Assembly: GCA_016708875.1 (NCBI GenBank)
Contig: JADJFA010000042.1
Location: 131,894-195,893 of the forward strand
Reading direction: 5' to 3'
DNA: 64,000 bases
Source: Lewinellaceae bacterium
Lineage (GTDB): Bacteria > Bacteroidota > Bacteroidia > Chitinophagales > Saprospiraceae
The notes beneath the pieces are model-generated. The model searched no databases, was not told the DNA's origin, and saw nothing but the letters and a program-made list of their open reading frames with translations. Below are positions 24,920-34,946 of this stretch, piece after piece. Position 1 is the first letter of the stretch. Each line of letters starts with the position of its first letter. The position numbers and the translations under genes are program-made.

Positions 24920-26599
24920 TTATTTCCGTACAAACACCCAAACCTGTTCCTTATTGATGGCCTTATAGTTGGCTAAGGCCTCGCGCCAGACATAGGTGGC
25001 TTTGCCGGTAGGATTCAGGTCAATTAATCCAACCATGTTGTAATTATTTCGGTAACGGTCGTACCAATCGAAAAGATCGTTTGCGGATTGAGCGGAACGA
25101 GTCCAGGAAAACGACGAATTGACAAAAATCAGGAATTTCGGCTGAGCCTTTTCGATTTCAGCAATCATATCTCGTTGCATTTCAAGACTGTAGGCCTGAT
25201 TTTCCATCAATGGATAGGTGTAGATGTAGCCGGTGGCCGGCAGCCGATCGCTGTAAAAATAGATCTGTGGTTCCGAACCGAGTACAGCGATTTTGTCTTG
25301 TGGAGTGGAGTTGGCCTTAATGAATCTGGCAATTTCAAGGGAAGCGGCGAAAGGATTGGCTGCTCCATAACTTCTCTCAACCATCTTCTCCAGATCTACT
25401 TTGAAAAAGGTCGTGCCGTGTTTGGAAATGACCAGAGAAACCATGAATGTGAAAAGCACAAACGGCAAAAAATTTCCCCAGAGCGCAAGTCGTGGTGACC
25501 ATTTTTCCTGTAAAAAATTCAGCGCGACACCCACCAGCAAGGCCAATGCTGGCATAAATACAATAAAATAATGCAGGCGGAAATAAAACCCTGGAATCAC
25601 GCAGGCCAAGGAGCAAACCGCGAAAGCCAGGATCAGCCAACGATATTTTCGTGCGTTTTGCGAAAAAAAGAGAGCAACCAACCCCGCGGTTCCAATCAGC
25701 CAAAACAATTCGTAACCGGAGCTCACCGGAGGAAAATACAAATTCAGGAATCGCCAAGCATCGCTGCCAGTTTTGATGCCGACATACTGCCCTGCATACT
25801 CCACCGTCCAGTGCCAGAAATTGTGAAAAGAACCTGTTAGCAAGGCTATTAGGACCACCAACAGATAAGGAAGCACCAAAGCGCCAGCGAAAAGCCCCAA
25901 ATTGAGCACTTTACGCTTGTTCCCGTCAGGACTCCTTTGTTGTTCAATCAGCCAGAGCGCCAGCAGCCCGAATGGCAGCAAAAAAACAGCCTGTTGTTTC
26001 ATCACGAACGCGAGACCGAAACAAAAACCGCTCAGCGCCAGCCGCTTCCAGTTCGGATGCTCCGCATATTGCAACAAAACCAGCAGCCCGAGCAGCCCGA
26101 AAAACACAATAAAATGAGTGGCATGCGCTGCAAACCCGAGCACCCCCGGCGACAGCGTAAGAAAGGCAAATGACGCAGATGCAAATAGTCCGGTGCTGGT
26201 GTTGACCAATTTTTTCCCGATAAAAAACAGGAGCAGGATACTTGTCAAATTGACGAGCAAAAGCCCCAGGTGAATGCCCGCAGGGCTTTCCCCAAAAAGG
26301 GACATTGCCAGGGCATACATGTAGTATGTTCCGGGTAATTTCATGTTATAGGCCATCTCGTAAGGCGGGATGCCTTTAAGGAGGAGCTGGCCCATCAGCG
26401 CGTATTCGCCCTCATCGCGTTCGAGTGGAAGATTAAGCAGGCGGACCCGCACGAGCGTTACAAACAACAGAACGATTGACAGGCATCCGTACACAAAAAA
26501 CCGATTTTCGAACCAGTTTTCAGTCCAGCGGATTGTTTTTGAAGCCTCAGTATTCGTTTTTTTTTGTGGGGTGACTTGCCTGGGTTGGGTGTTTTTCAC
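24920..26599 (-). CDS. GT39/ArnT-like membrane glycosyltransferase
   Basis: 559 residues with about 11-12 transmembrane segments (first at about 35-52) and the luminal acidic motif PLERDEGEYALMGQLLLKG in the first loop, the hallmark of lipid-sugar-using PMT/ArnT-like enzymes. A soluble C-terminal domain (from about 420) contains DKIAVLGSEPQIYFYSDR. It probably moves a sugar from a polyprenyl carrier to a lipid, glycan or protein at the outer face of the inner membrane; the acceptor is unknown. It stands alone, not in a polysaccharide locus. Confidence 0.8.
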   Translation of the reverse strand: MKNTQPRQVTPQKKTNTEASKTIRWTENWFENRFFVYGCLSIVLLFVTLVRVRLLNLPLERDEGEYALMGQLLLKGIPPYEMAYNMKLPGTYYMYALAMSLFGESPAGIHLGLLLVNLTSILLLFFIGKKLVNTSTGLFASASFAFLTLSPGVLGFAAHATHFIVFFGLLGLLVLLQYAEHPNWKRLALSGFCFGLAFVMKQQAVFLLPFGLLALWLIEQQRSPDGNKRKVLNLGLFAGALVLPYLLVVLIALLTGSFHNFWHWTVEYAGQYVGIKTGSDAWRFLNLYFPPVSSGYELFWLIGTAGLVALFFSQNARKYRWLILAFAVCSLACVIPGFYFRLHYFIVFMPALALLVGVALNFLQEKWSPRLALWGNFLPFVLFTFMVSLVISKHGTTFFKVDLEKMVERSYGAANPFAASLEIARFIKANSTPQDKIAVLGSEPQIYFYSDRLPATGYIYTYPLMENQAYSLEMQRDMIAEIEKAQPKFLIFVNSSFSWTRSAQSANDLFDWYDRYRNNYNMVGLIDLNPTGKATYVWREALANYKAINKEQVWVFVRK

Positions 26600-26643
26600 G
26601 GTTAGAGCGAGTATGGATATATGTACATTGTTGCAGGTCGTCT

Positions 26644-27243
26644 TTATTTCAATTCTTTTTCGATTACTGGTATTAATTTGTTTTTTATTTCTTCCACAGC
26701 CGTTGAGTCAGATTTTCCGCCAGAAAATGCCAGTATAACTTCTGCATTTTTATTCAATAGAAATGTAGTTGGAAATCCCCAGCGAAGATTGAAATTGTTT
26801 TGCATGATTTCATTTCCGTTCGGTACTTGTTCAAATTTCCATGGATTTTCAGTTAAGAAGTCTTTTATGTCCTGACTATTATCTCTTCCAATTGCGATGT
26901 AATTAAATTTATTTGCTCCATACCTTTCAACGATCGAATTTAGTCCAGGGATCTCTGCAACACATGGAGGGCATGAGGTGAACCAGAAATTGATAATACT
27001 AAATTTTCCTTTTAACAATTCCCGATTGATTTTTTTACCCTCAATGGTAGTTGCCTCAAATTCAGGAATTTGAGCCCCAACAATGCAATCAGCATCTTCA
27101 AGTAAAAAGGCATTTGGATTATCTTTCTGTTTTTCTTTTTGAATTCGATTGCAGTTTTCAAGTCCTTCGGCATAGGTTAGCACCTTAGATTTTTGGCAAC
27201 CAATGATCAACAGGAGAAATAATATTGTTGTTAAGTATTTCAT
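26644..27243 (-). CDS. TlpA-family thiol-disulfide lipoprotein
   Basis: 199 residues. The lipoprotein signal peptide ends at C16 (LLLIIGC), and the thioredoxin fold has INFWFTSC91-P-P-C94 and the cis-Pro loop WGFPTTFLL. Bacteroidota TlpA-like lipoproteins act in periplasmic disulfide exchange. The gene is visibly AT-richer than its neighbours, which hints at transfer or a different history. No cytochrome maturation genes are close by. Confidence 0.85.
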   Translation of the reverse strand: MKYLTTILFLLLIIGCQKSKVLTYAEGLENCNRIQKEKQKDNPNAFLLEDADCIVGAQIPEFEATTIEGKKINRELLKGKFSIINFWFTSCPPCVAEIPGLNSIVERYGANKFNYIAIGRDNSQDIKDFLTENPWKFEQVPNGNEIMQNNFNLRWGFPTTFLLNKNAEVILAFSGGKSDSTAVEEIKNKLIPVIEKELK

Positions 27244-27362
27244 GTTTTTTTATAATCGCACACAAAAACCGGAAAGAATGCCAAACCGCCAAATATTTTC
27301 CGGGCCAAAACAAAATGTTAGGGAATCATGCATTGCACTTCTGAGCGTATGTTCCTTAATAA

Positions 27363-27402
27363 AGGAAGGCCTGCCCACCGTTTTCCAGTGAGCAGGCCCT
27401 CC
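27363..27402 (-). terminator. Hairpin downstream of adhesin copy A
   Basis: AGGAGGGCCTGCTCAC pairs with GTGGGCAGGCCTTCCT on the minus strand, followed by TTATT. It lies 25 bases beyond the adhesin stop and is absent after copy B. Confidence 0.6.
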
Positions 27403-27424
27403 TAAATGTATTGCAACAATTACA

Positions 27425-29785
27425 CTATCGCTGTAGCGTCACATCCCCAGTAAATAATTCCTCTTTCCCGTCTGCAAAGAGAATAACCGCCTGCCAGACA
27501 AACACTCCCGGGTTTAATTTTTGCCCCTTGAAGGTGCCGTCCCAGCCAATGTTCTGGTCATCGGGTGCGAAGTCGTTCCGCTCATATACAGCCTCTCCCC
27601 AGCGGGAATAGACCCGCAAAGACTTGATTCGTTGCACCGCCACCGGACTGGCGTAAATCGAAAAAAGCTCGTTTCTGCCGTCATCGTTGGGCGAGAAGAT
27701 ATTCGGGCCATAAATCTTGCGGGTCTTGTCAACCGTCAGGCTGACGATTCCGCGAGCCTCGCAGCCTGCGTCGGAGATCACCAAAATTTCATATACGGTA
27801 TTGTCGAGTGGCGAAGCCAGCGGGTTTAGGCAAGTTGGACAATCCAAACCTATTGAAGGTGTCCAGATGATTGAGGCGATATCTGCCGGGTCAATATTGA
27901 CCTGAACATCCATTTGGTAACTGTATCCCAGATCCACCTCGGCTCCTGCCGTCAAGTTGAGTTCTACCACTGCGGGGACTTCTACCGTTACCACTGCTGT
28001 GGCGGAACAGCCGTTGCCGCCTTCCACCAAAACGGTGTACGTTCCGGGTGTAATGTTCGCAAACTGGCTTTGAGCACCTGGCTGGCTTCCGTTCAGGCTA
28101 TACAGGATTGGGTCAGAAAGACCAGTCACAGAATCAACGAGCACCGTGCCTTCCAGTTCCATGCAAGTGGGTTGAATCACCGATGCAAATGCAACGGGGA
28201 CTTCCGGCAGAATGATCACTTCACTCGTTGCGGTACAACCGTTCGCTGGATTGGTTACCAGAAGTGAATAAGTGCCCGCTTCGTCAATGAGCGGGCTGGC
28301 GCTGTTGGCTCCCGAGACAAAATGACCGTCCACGCTCGACCATTGGTAGCCCAGATTTGGTGCACCTGTGCCGCTGCCATTGAGCGCTGCCGTTTCACCT
28401 GCACAATCCAGCGTGAATGGAGTGCCGGCATTAGCCGTGGGCGGGGTCTGGTTGGCGATGACCACCACTGAAGTGGCGTTGTCACACTGATTGGCCGGGT
28501 TTTCGCCGAACAAATAATACGTACCAGGGCTATTCACCGAAAGCGTTGCGCCGTTGCCTACAATCGTTGTGTCCGGTCCACTGATGGTCGCCCATGAGAA
28601 CTGAATCCCACTAGTCGGCGAACTTCCCGTAAGTGTTTGCGAAGGCGAAGTACAAGTTAACTGCCCCGGATTCGCCACGGAAAGCGTGGGCGGGTTGAGG
28701 TTTTGGGTAACTGTGATACTGGCTGTTGCGGAACAAAAAGTCACATTGTCTGTCACGACCAAATCATATTGACCGGGGCCATTTACGGAGAGTGTGTTGC
28801 CACTGCACAGAACGTTCCCGTTGTTGAGCCACTGAAGCGTGGTGGCATTGGCGGTTCCCGTCACGGTTCCATTCAGCACAGTGGATTGAATGCTGCAATC
28901 CAGAACAGTGGTACTGGCGCTGATATTCCCTTGTGGTTGATTGGAAATATCGGTTACGGTTACGGTCGTGGTGTTTGAACAGCCATTAGCCGTCACCACC
29001 AGTGTATACGTCCCGGCGGTAGCCGCTGTAACCGTGGCCTGGGCAGGGTTGCCGACAATAGAGCCAGTGTACAAATAACTCGATCCGCTCAAATTTGAAG
29101 TACCCTGAAGGGAACTTTGTGTATCCTGGCAATTGATCGGGGCGGGCAGGTTCGCAGAAGCCACCGGGATTTCATTGAACTGAATAGGCGTTCCCTGCGA
29201 GTTGACCGTGCAAAAACCACCAAGGACTACATTCCCGGCAGGGTCGGTTCCCCCGGCCAAAGCAGAGACATAGTAAGTGGTGCCATAAGACATGGTCGCG
29301 GGATCAAAACAGAAAGTAGGCTGGTTGGAGCGGGCAATTTCATTCACGATGGCGCCGCCATTGCCCTCATGAAGGACAAACTGCAACAAATCGCCGCTGC
29401 TCAAAACCTGACCGTTGGAATTGTAAGTAGCCGTCAAACAGCCGCTGCCGCATAAAGTGAGCAGGGTGTTACTCATAGTACCCACCGCAGTAGCACAGGT
29501 AGACACTGCGACCGAGAAACCGCAGGTGGAAGGGCAGCCATTAGCATCGGTGACAGTCACCCCGTAAGTTGCCTCGCCGAGGTTTGTAATCGGGAAATTG
29601 CCGGCCAAAACAGCCGATTGGGAACCACCTGGCGACCAGGTCACGGTATAAGGCCCAGTGCCCCCGGCGATGTCCACCGAGCCGGCGCCATCCGTAAAGC
29701 CAGGTTCGCTCACCAGCGTTGTGACAGCGCACTGAGCCGTATGGCAGTGGGTTGGCTGACGGTGAACACGGAAGTAGTGGTACAA
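27425..29785 (-). CDS. Adhesin copy A, C-terminal segment (Ig-like domains + T9SS type B)
   Basis: The last open piece of copy A, about 780 residues. It holds the final SprB unit, four Ig/PKD-like beta domains (for example LDCAGETAALNGSGTGAPN and LTCTSPSQTLTGSSP) and a complete T9SS type B sorting domain (YGPNIFSPNDDGRNELF ... LFTGDVTLQR). Relative to copy B it has lost a few bases in the region coding SSYLYTGSIVG (copy B: SSYLWSTSTGSIVG), a small in-frame deletion near 29060. Confidence 0.75.
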   Translation of the reverse strand: MYHYFRVHRQPTHCHTAQCAVTTLVSEPGFTDGAGSVDIAGGTGPYTVTWSPGGSQSAVLAGNFPITNLGEATYGVTVTDANGCPSTCGFSVAVSTCATAVGTMSNTLLTLCGSGCLTATYNSNGQVLSSGDLLQFVLHEGNGGAIVNEIARSNQPTFCFDPATMSYGTTYYVSALAGGTDPAGNVVLGGFCTVNSQGTPIQFNEIPVASANLPAPINCQDTQSSLQGTSNLSGSSYLYTGSIVGNPAQATVTAATAGTYTLVVTANGCSNTTTVTVTDISNQPQGNISASTTVLDCSIQSTVLNGTVTGTANATTLQWLNNGNVLCSGNTLSVNGPGQYDLVVTDNVTFCSATASITVTQNLNPPTLSVANPGQLTCTSPSQTLTGSSPTSGIQFSWATISGPDTTIVGNGATLSVNSPGTYYLFGENPANQCDNATSVVVIANQTPPTANAGTPFTLDCAGETAALNGSGTGAPNLGYQWSSVDGHFVSGANSASPLIDEAGTYSLLVTNPANGCTATSEVIILPEVPVAFASVIQPTCMELEGTVLVDSVTGLSDPILYSLNGSQPGAQSQFANITPGTYTVLVEGGNGCSATAVVTVEVPAVVELNLTAGAEVDLGYSYQMDVQVNIDPADIASIIWTPSIGLDCPTCLNPLASPLDNTVYEILVISDAGCEARGIVSLTVDKTRKIYGPNIFSPNDDGRNELFSIYASPVAVQRIKSLRVYSRWGEAVYERNDFAPDDQNIGWDGTFKGQKLNPGVFVWQAVILFADGKEELFTGDVTLQR

Positions 29786-30789
29786 CCCAGATTGTCTGTG
29801 ACGGTGACGGTGTAGGTTCCTGAAACAAGTCCGCTTGGATCCTGCGGGTTACCGGGGATGCCCGGCGACCAATTGTAGGTATAGGGCGCAGTTCCGGTGT
29901 TGACCGTCAAATCAATTGCCCCATCATTTCCGCCAAAACAAAGAACAGCGTTTGGCGAACCGCTCAGGGTAACCGTTCCTGTATTGCTTGCGACGGTGAG
30001 ATTTGCTGTGTTGGTGCAAGCGCCGCCAGCACTCACCGTTACGATGTAATTGCCCGCTGCAACATTCACAAGGTCTTCGGTAACATCGCCATTAGACCAG
30101 AGGTAGGTGTAAGTGCCTGCGGGGGTGATGGTCAAGTCAATAGCGCCGTTGTTGGTGACACAAGAGGTTGCAGGACTCAGGGTACTGGCGATACTGGGAA
30201 CAATAATATTCTCATTTACTACAAAATCATCCACAGTGGTACAGCCATTTGCGGCAGTTACCGTTACCGAATAGGGGCCGGCATTGACGGCGATCAAATC
30301 CTCGTCGGTGACTGCGTTTGACCAGATATACTGGTGCGGCGCAGGACTTCCGGAAACACTCAAATCAATGCCCCCGGTGGAATCCCCACAAGTTGCAAGT
30401 GTAATAATTTGAGAGAGTAAGGGCGTTGGAACATCGCTGGTGACGATGAAAACTGCTGTGTTGGTACAGTTACCCCCCGCGCTGACGGTTACAGTGTAGG
30501 TGCCTGCCTGGAGATTGGATAAGTCTTCGGTGGTTTCTCCCCCGCCTGACCATAAATAGGTTAAGCCCGGAGGAACAGGATTTACGGTCAGGTCAATGGC
30601 TCCATTGTTCAGAATGCAAGAACTGTTGGCACTTGAAGTGCCTCCCAGCCCAAATGAAATGGAATTGCCGGGAATGGTTGCGCTGGCCGTAGCCGTGCAG
30701 TTATTGGCGTCAGTCACGATGACCGTATAAGTGCCAGCCGGGATATTAAGCAGGTCTTCCACGACGTGCATTGTCCCAGAGATAGTCAT
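29710..30789 (-). CDS. Adhesin copy A, SprB-repeat segment 2
   Basis: About five SprB units (for example NNGAIDLTITPAGTYTYLWSN), in the frame between breaks near 30.77 and 29.75 kb. The predicted Met start is internal and has no biological meaning; this is a fragment of the larger gene. Confidence 0.6.
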   Translation of the reverse strand: MTISGTMHVVEDLLNIPAGTYTVIVTDANNCTATASATIPGNSISFGLGGTSSANSSCILNNGAIDLTVNPVPPGLTYLWSGGGETTEDLSNLQAGTYTVTVSAGGNCTNTAVFIVTSDVPTPLLSQIITLATCGDSTGGIDLSVSGSPAPHQYIWSNAVTDEDLIAVNAGPYSVTVTAANGCTTVDDFVVNENIIVPSIASTLSPATSCVTNNGAIDLTITPAGTYTYLWSNGDVTEDLVNVAAGNYIVTVSAGGACTNTANLTVASNTGTVTLSGSPNAVLCFGGNDGAIDLTVNTGTAPYTYNWSPGIPGNPQDPSGLVSGTYTVTVTDNLGCTTTSVFTVSQPTAIRLSALSQRW

Positions 30790-32266
30790 AAGGACTTGTC
30801 CCGCCGCTCACGGTCAGGTCAATACTGCCGTTGGAAAGTCCGCAAAGTTCGGGCACGATGGATTGGGCAGTAGTGGGGTTCGTGCGTTGGTCCACCACAA
30901 AAAAGGAGGCTGTTGCCGTGCAACTGCCCGATTCCGTAACCGAAACCGTGTATGTGCCTGGGGCAAGACTGTTGAGGTCCTCAGTCGTAGCCATATTTGA
31001 CCAGGCGTAGGTGTATGTCCCGGTGGATGGGGTGATGTTCAGGTCAATCGCTCCATTGTTGGTGGCACAGTCGGTCAATGGCGCAGGAGCACCCGCGAGG
31101 CTGAAAGTATTGGCGTTGTTTGGGACGTTGATATTCGCTACCTCCGTACAGCCATTGGCAGCGGTTACCGTGACCGAGTAGTTTCCAGCCAGGATGCCGG
31201 AAAGATCTTCTGTGGTCTCCAAATTTGACCAGCTATAGGTATGAGGGCCAGCAGCTCCTGTGACCATCAAATCAATGGCGCCGTCACTGGCCGCACAAAT
31301 AGAAGCGGTGATACCAGCGTCAAGGATGGGAGTGACGGTGTTATCCGCCACGGCAAAAGTTCCGGTGGATTGGCAGGTACCGAGCGTGACCGTTACTGTG
31401 TAATTGCCCGCATCGAGGTTATTGATGTCCTCCGTGATGGAGGCATCCGACCATTCATAGGCATACGCACCAGCAGGTGTCACGGCGATATCCAGGGCGC
31501 CATCAGGGGTCGTACAGGAAGTGTTTCCTGCCGGACTGGCACTCACATTCAGGACGATGTTGTTGTTCAAAACATTCACAGAACGTTCTGCTGTGCAACC
31601 ATTTGATCCTGTAACCGTAACGGTGTATGTACCTGGCGCTACACCGCTGATGTCTTCTGTTATTGCTGCATTTGACCAGAGGTAAGTGAATGGGCCGTTT
31701 CCGCTGTTCACGCTGAGGTCTGCCGCGCCATCGCTCAGACTACAGTTTGCAGCAGTACCCGAAGCGGCAAGGTTGGGCGCCAGGGCATCATCTGGCACAA
31801 CGTATGTGCTGGACGACAGGCATGAACCCAGGCTAACGGTAACGGTATAAGTTCCAGGGGCCAGGTTGTTCAAATCTTCGGTGATAGCCGCATTCGACCA
31901 GTCGTAGGAATAAGTTCCTGCTGGGTTTACCGCGATATCAATAGAACCATTTGCATTGAGGCAGGAGGTGTTTCCAATGGGTATTCCGTTGATATTGAGG
32001 GCAATGCCATTGTTCAAAACATTCACGGTGTTCACAGCGGTACAACTGTTCGCCCCGGTTACCGTAACCGTGTAAGTGCCTGGCGCTAAATTGGCGAGGT
32101 CCTCTGTGGTATCGGTGGTGGACCAGATGTAAGTAAATGGCGCGGTGCCTCCTGTTACATTGATGTCTGCCGCGCCATTGTTCAAACTACAGTTGGCGGC
32201 CGTACTGGAAGCGGCCAGGTTGGGGGGTAAGGCATTGTTGATCACTGCAAAAGTGTCCAGCGCCAT
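30746..32266 (-). CDS. Adhesin copy A, SprB-repeat segment 3
   Basis: About seven SprB units nearly identical to copy B, including the cysteine pair pattern and PGTYTVTVTG loops. It is bounded by frame breaks near 32.30 and 30.77 kb and is translated only if those are sequence errors. Confidence 0.6.
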   Translation of the reverse strand: MALDTFAVINNALPPNLAASSTAANCSLNNGAADINVTGGTAPFTYIWSTTDTTEDLANLAPGTYTVTVTGANSCTAVNTVNVLNNGIALNINGIPIGNTSCLNANGSIDIAVNPAGTYSYDWSNAAITEDLNNLAPGTYTVTVSLGSCLSSSTYVVPDDALAPNLAASGTAANCSLSDGAADLSVNSGNGPFTYLWSNAAITEDISGVAPGTYTVTVTGSNGCTAERSVNVLNNNIVLNVSASPAGNTSCTTPDGALDIAVTPAGAYAYEWSDASITEDINNLDAGNYTVTVTLGTCQSTGTFAVADNTVTPILDAGITASICAASDGAIDLMVTGAAGPHTYSWSNLETTEDLSGILAGNYSVTVTAANGCTEVANINVPNNANTFSLAGAPAPLTDCATNNGAIDLNITPSTGTYTYAWSNMATTEDLNSLAPGTYTVSVTESGSCTATASFFVVDQRTNPTTAQSIVPELCGLSNGSIDLTVSGGTSPYDYLWDNARRGRPA

Positions 32267-32310
32267 ACAAGTGCCCCCAAGGTCACTGTCACCAGATAAC
32301 TACCCTCCAG

Positions 32311-33424
32311 TCAGGTTAAACAGGCTATCGGTAGTTTGCCCGTTCGACCATAAATAGTGTATAAAGTATCGAATGGAGTGACATTCAACTCAATAGTGCC
32401 AGTGGGAGCGGAGCAGGAAAAGTTGTCAATCACATTTCCTTGTACTCGGATGGTATCATTGAAATTAGGTACAATGAACGTATTCTGGTTTATGCATCCC
32501 ACTGCGGAGGTTACGATCACAGAGAAGGTGTCGGCCAGAACTCCGATCAGGTCTTCGGTCGTTGCTCCATTTGACCACAGGTAGGTAAGTGGTAATGTAG
32601 CCTGTCCGCCCACCATCAAATCAACGCCACCATTGGCTAAATTACAAGTGCTGGTGTCGACCAATCCCGGAAGTTGGGGTATTCAACGGCATCTAAAACC
32701 GAGTAGGTTTCTTCTGCTGTACAGGTACCACCAGCGCTGATGGTAACCGTATAATCTCCCGGGGCGAGCGGAAACAAAAGCTTCGTAGTAGCGCCGTTTG
32801 ACCATTGATAGGCCAGGGTGGCAGGAAACAACGAGAGGTTGATTCTCCCATTGATGGTATCACAGGAAGTGTTGTCAGTCACGGCCGCAGCATAACCAAG
32901 CAGCGTTTGATTGTCATCTACGATGGTTGAGCTGGTCGTGCTACAACCATTGGTGGGAGAGGTTAGCGTTACATCGTAGGTTCCTCCGGGAATATTCATC
33001 AGGTCTTGGGTTGTAGCGCCGTTTGACCATTCGTATGTATAAAGGGGCACCCCGCCAGGAAGCGGGTTAAATTAATGGCTCCATTACTCAGCCCGCAACT
33101 GCCCGCAGTATTGGCAAACGAAAGATCAGGAAATGCCGGTTCGTGGTATACGAAAAAACCTTCAGTATCCGTACAAGTGCCTAATAACGTGACTGTTACC
33201 ATATAGGTCTCGCTTGGAAGAGCGGTTATATTTTGGGTGGTTGCCCCATTCGACCACAGGAAAGTAGCACCGGGAAGATGCCAAGGCGCATCCGTAGTGA
33301 GAGAGATTGATATGCTCCCATTACTGCCAATACAGACAGTATTATCCGTGACCACCCAACCAGATACATTTATATCATAGGTTCCCCGGATTAACTGTTC
33401 CCGTGTACGTAGTGCTACAACCAT
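32311..33424 (-). pseudogene. Adhesin copy A, most broken part
   Basis: Three short open pieces (32311-32664, 32637-33050, 32999-33424) in different frames together match units 4-8 of copy B. One break is GGGGG in copy B against GGGG here (about 32674-32677); another is the G run at about 33060, GGAAGGGGGG in B against GGAAGCGGG here. Confidence 0.65.
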
Positions 33425-34250
33425 CAGCTCCCGTTACCGTGATGGTGTAATCGCCTGCAGCAAGATCAGTTATCAGAACAGTGGTTTCGCCATTCGTCCA
33501 TTCGTAGGTATAGGGCTGTATTCCGCCCATAGGGAACACACTTGCCGTTCCGTTACTGGTTTCACAATAATCTGTTCCAAAGGCAGGAAAAGTTATAGCT
33601 GGGGCATTGGTCAGATTCTGTACTACAAATGTTTCTACTGCACTGCAAGTAACCCCCACGGTAACGGTAACGGTGTAGGTTCCCGGGTCCAGGCCCGAAA
33701 GATCTTCACTTGTTGCCCCGTTTGACCATTCGACATCATATCCAAAAAACACTCCAGTCACCGTCAAATCAATCGCCCCATTGCTGGTGCCATTACAAAG
33801 GGTATTCCCGGTAGCTACCCCCGCCACGGTCGGTGGATTATTGATATTACCCACAAAAGCGACTGCCACCGACCAACCTCCGTTGGCATCAAAAATGGTT
33901 ACATTATATTGTCCGGTTGTAAGACCAGTAAGGTCTTGCGTGCCTGCGCCGTTTGACCATAAATAGTTACATGGACAATTTATGGCAGGGTCTGGAATCA
34001 GGTCAATGGTTCCAACACCCGTGCCACACCAATCATCGTTTACAATTACATCCGAATCTGCGGGTTTTACCGAAACGGCCATAGAATCCGGTTCAGTATT
34101 CGAAGGCTGGATGTTGTTTTCTGTTTTTAGCTCTTCTGACAACAACAGTGTGTCTGCGGGTTCCGAGAAAGCCGGAACTAAGGGTTTTGCCCAAAGTGAG
34201 GCGCTAAAAAATGGTAAAAAACAAATAAGTAGTTTTGTAAAAATCTTCAT
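33375..34250 (-). CDS. Adhesin copy A, N-terminal segment with signal peptide
   Basis: Signal peptide (to about residue 21), a linker, then three SprB-like units. This part is clearly more diverged from copy B than the rest of the gene, though its ~140-base upstream region and promoter box match those of copy B. Confidence 0.7.
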   Translation of the reverse strand: MKIFTKLLICFLPFFSASLWAKPLVPAFSEPADTLLLSEELKTENNIQPSNTEPDSMAVSVKPADSDVIVNDDWCGTGVGTIDLIPDPAINCPCNYLWSNGAGTQDLTGLTTGQYNVTIFDANGGWSVAVAFVGNINNPPTVAGVATGNTLCNGTSNGAIDLTVTGVFFGYDVEWSNGATSEDLSGLDPGTYTVTVTVGVTCSAVETFVVQNLTNAPAITFPAFGTDYCETSNGTASVFPMGGIQPYTYEWTNGETTVLITDLAAGDYTITVTGADGCSTTYTGTVNPGNL

Positions 34251-34338
34251 GGGAAAACAGTTTTTGTTATGAGCTCCCCAGACATGTCAGGGAAGTGTTT
34301 TGGAACGATCACCAGCTTAATAGGAGAGACTTGCAGGC

Positions 34339-34346
34339 CAAAGATA
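34339..34346 (-). promoter_or_regulatory. -7 promoter box of adhesin copy A
   Basis: TATCTTTG on the minus strand, about 90 bases before the ATG. The box and surrounding sequence (AAGATAAGATTGTCCTCC on plus) are duplicated before copy B. Confidence 0.55.
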
Positions 34347-34434
34347 AGATTGTCCTCCATTTCGCTTCACCGATGCAGAAAATTCGATCGAAACTATTGG
34401 AAGCAGGCCCTATTAGATACATTCTAACACCTAA

Positions 34435-34946
34435 CTATCGCTGTAGCGTCACATCCCCAGTAAATAATTCCTCTTTCCCGTCTGCAAAGAGAATAACTGC
34501 CTGCCAGACAAACACTCCCGGGTTTAATTTTTGCCCCTTGAAGGTGCCGTCCCAGCCAATGTTCTGGTCATCGGGTGCGAAGTCGTTCCGCTCATATACA
34601 GCCTCTCCCAGCGGGAATAGACCCGCAAAGACTTGATTCGTTGCACCGCCACCGGACTGGCGTAAATCGAAAAAAGCTCGTTTCTGCCGTCATCGTTGGG
34701 CGAGAAGATATTCGGGCCATAAATTTTGCGGGTCTTGTCAACCGTCAGGCTAACGATTCCACGGGCCTCGCAGCCTGCGTCGGAGATCACCAAAATTTCA
34801 TATACAGTATTGTCGAGTGGCGAAGCCAATGGGTTTAGGCAAGTTGGACAATCCAAACCTATTGAAGGTGTCCAGATGATTGAGGCGATATCTGCCGGGT
34901 CAATATTGACCTGAACATCCATTTGGTAACTGTATCCCAGATCCAC
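34435..34946 (-). CDS. Adhesin copy B, C-terminal segment (T9SS type B), frameshifted
   Basis: Carries MDLGYSYQMDVQVNIDP to the gliding-motility-type sorting domain. It begins out of frame with the main gene, and a second break in the CCC at 34607-34609 separates VYSRW from GEAVYERND. With one C added the sequence equals copy A to its end, LFTGDVTLQR at 34435. Confidence 0.7.

Larger units (their letters stand above)
27425..34250 (-). pseudogene. SprB-repeat giant adhesin, copy A, multiply frameshifted
   Basis: The whole unit matches adhesin copy B (34435-41248): signal peptide (MKIFTKLLICFLPFFSASLWA), about 20 SprB-like units, several Ig/PKD-like domains and a T9SS type B sorting domain ending LFTGDVTLQR. 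The reading frame is broken at least six times (near 33.40, 33.05, 32.67, 32.30, 30.77 and 29.75 kb) compared with copy B. Some breaks are one-base losses in G or C runs; others are not: at about 30766 copy B has GACTTGTGC where copy A has GACGTGC, two bases fewer. Either it is decaying, or a near-identical repeat region was poorly assembled. Confidence 0.8.

Noticed and set aside
26644..27243. Cytochrome c maturation role for the TlpA-like lipoprotein
   Set aside because: No ccm/ccs genes are near, and CPPC alone does not show this role.
27425..34250. Phase-variable cassette for adhesin switching
   Set aside because: No recombinase gene or inverted-repeat switch is visible next to the pair; the breaks are better explained by decay or sequence errors.
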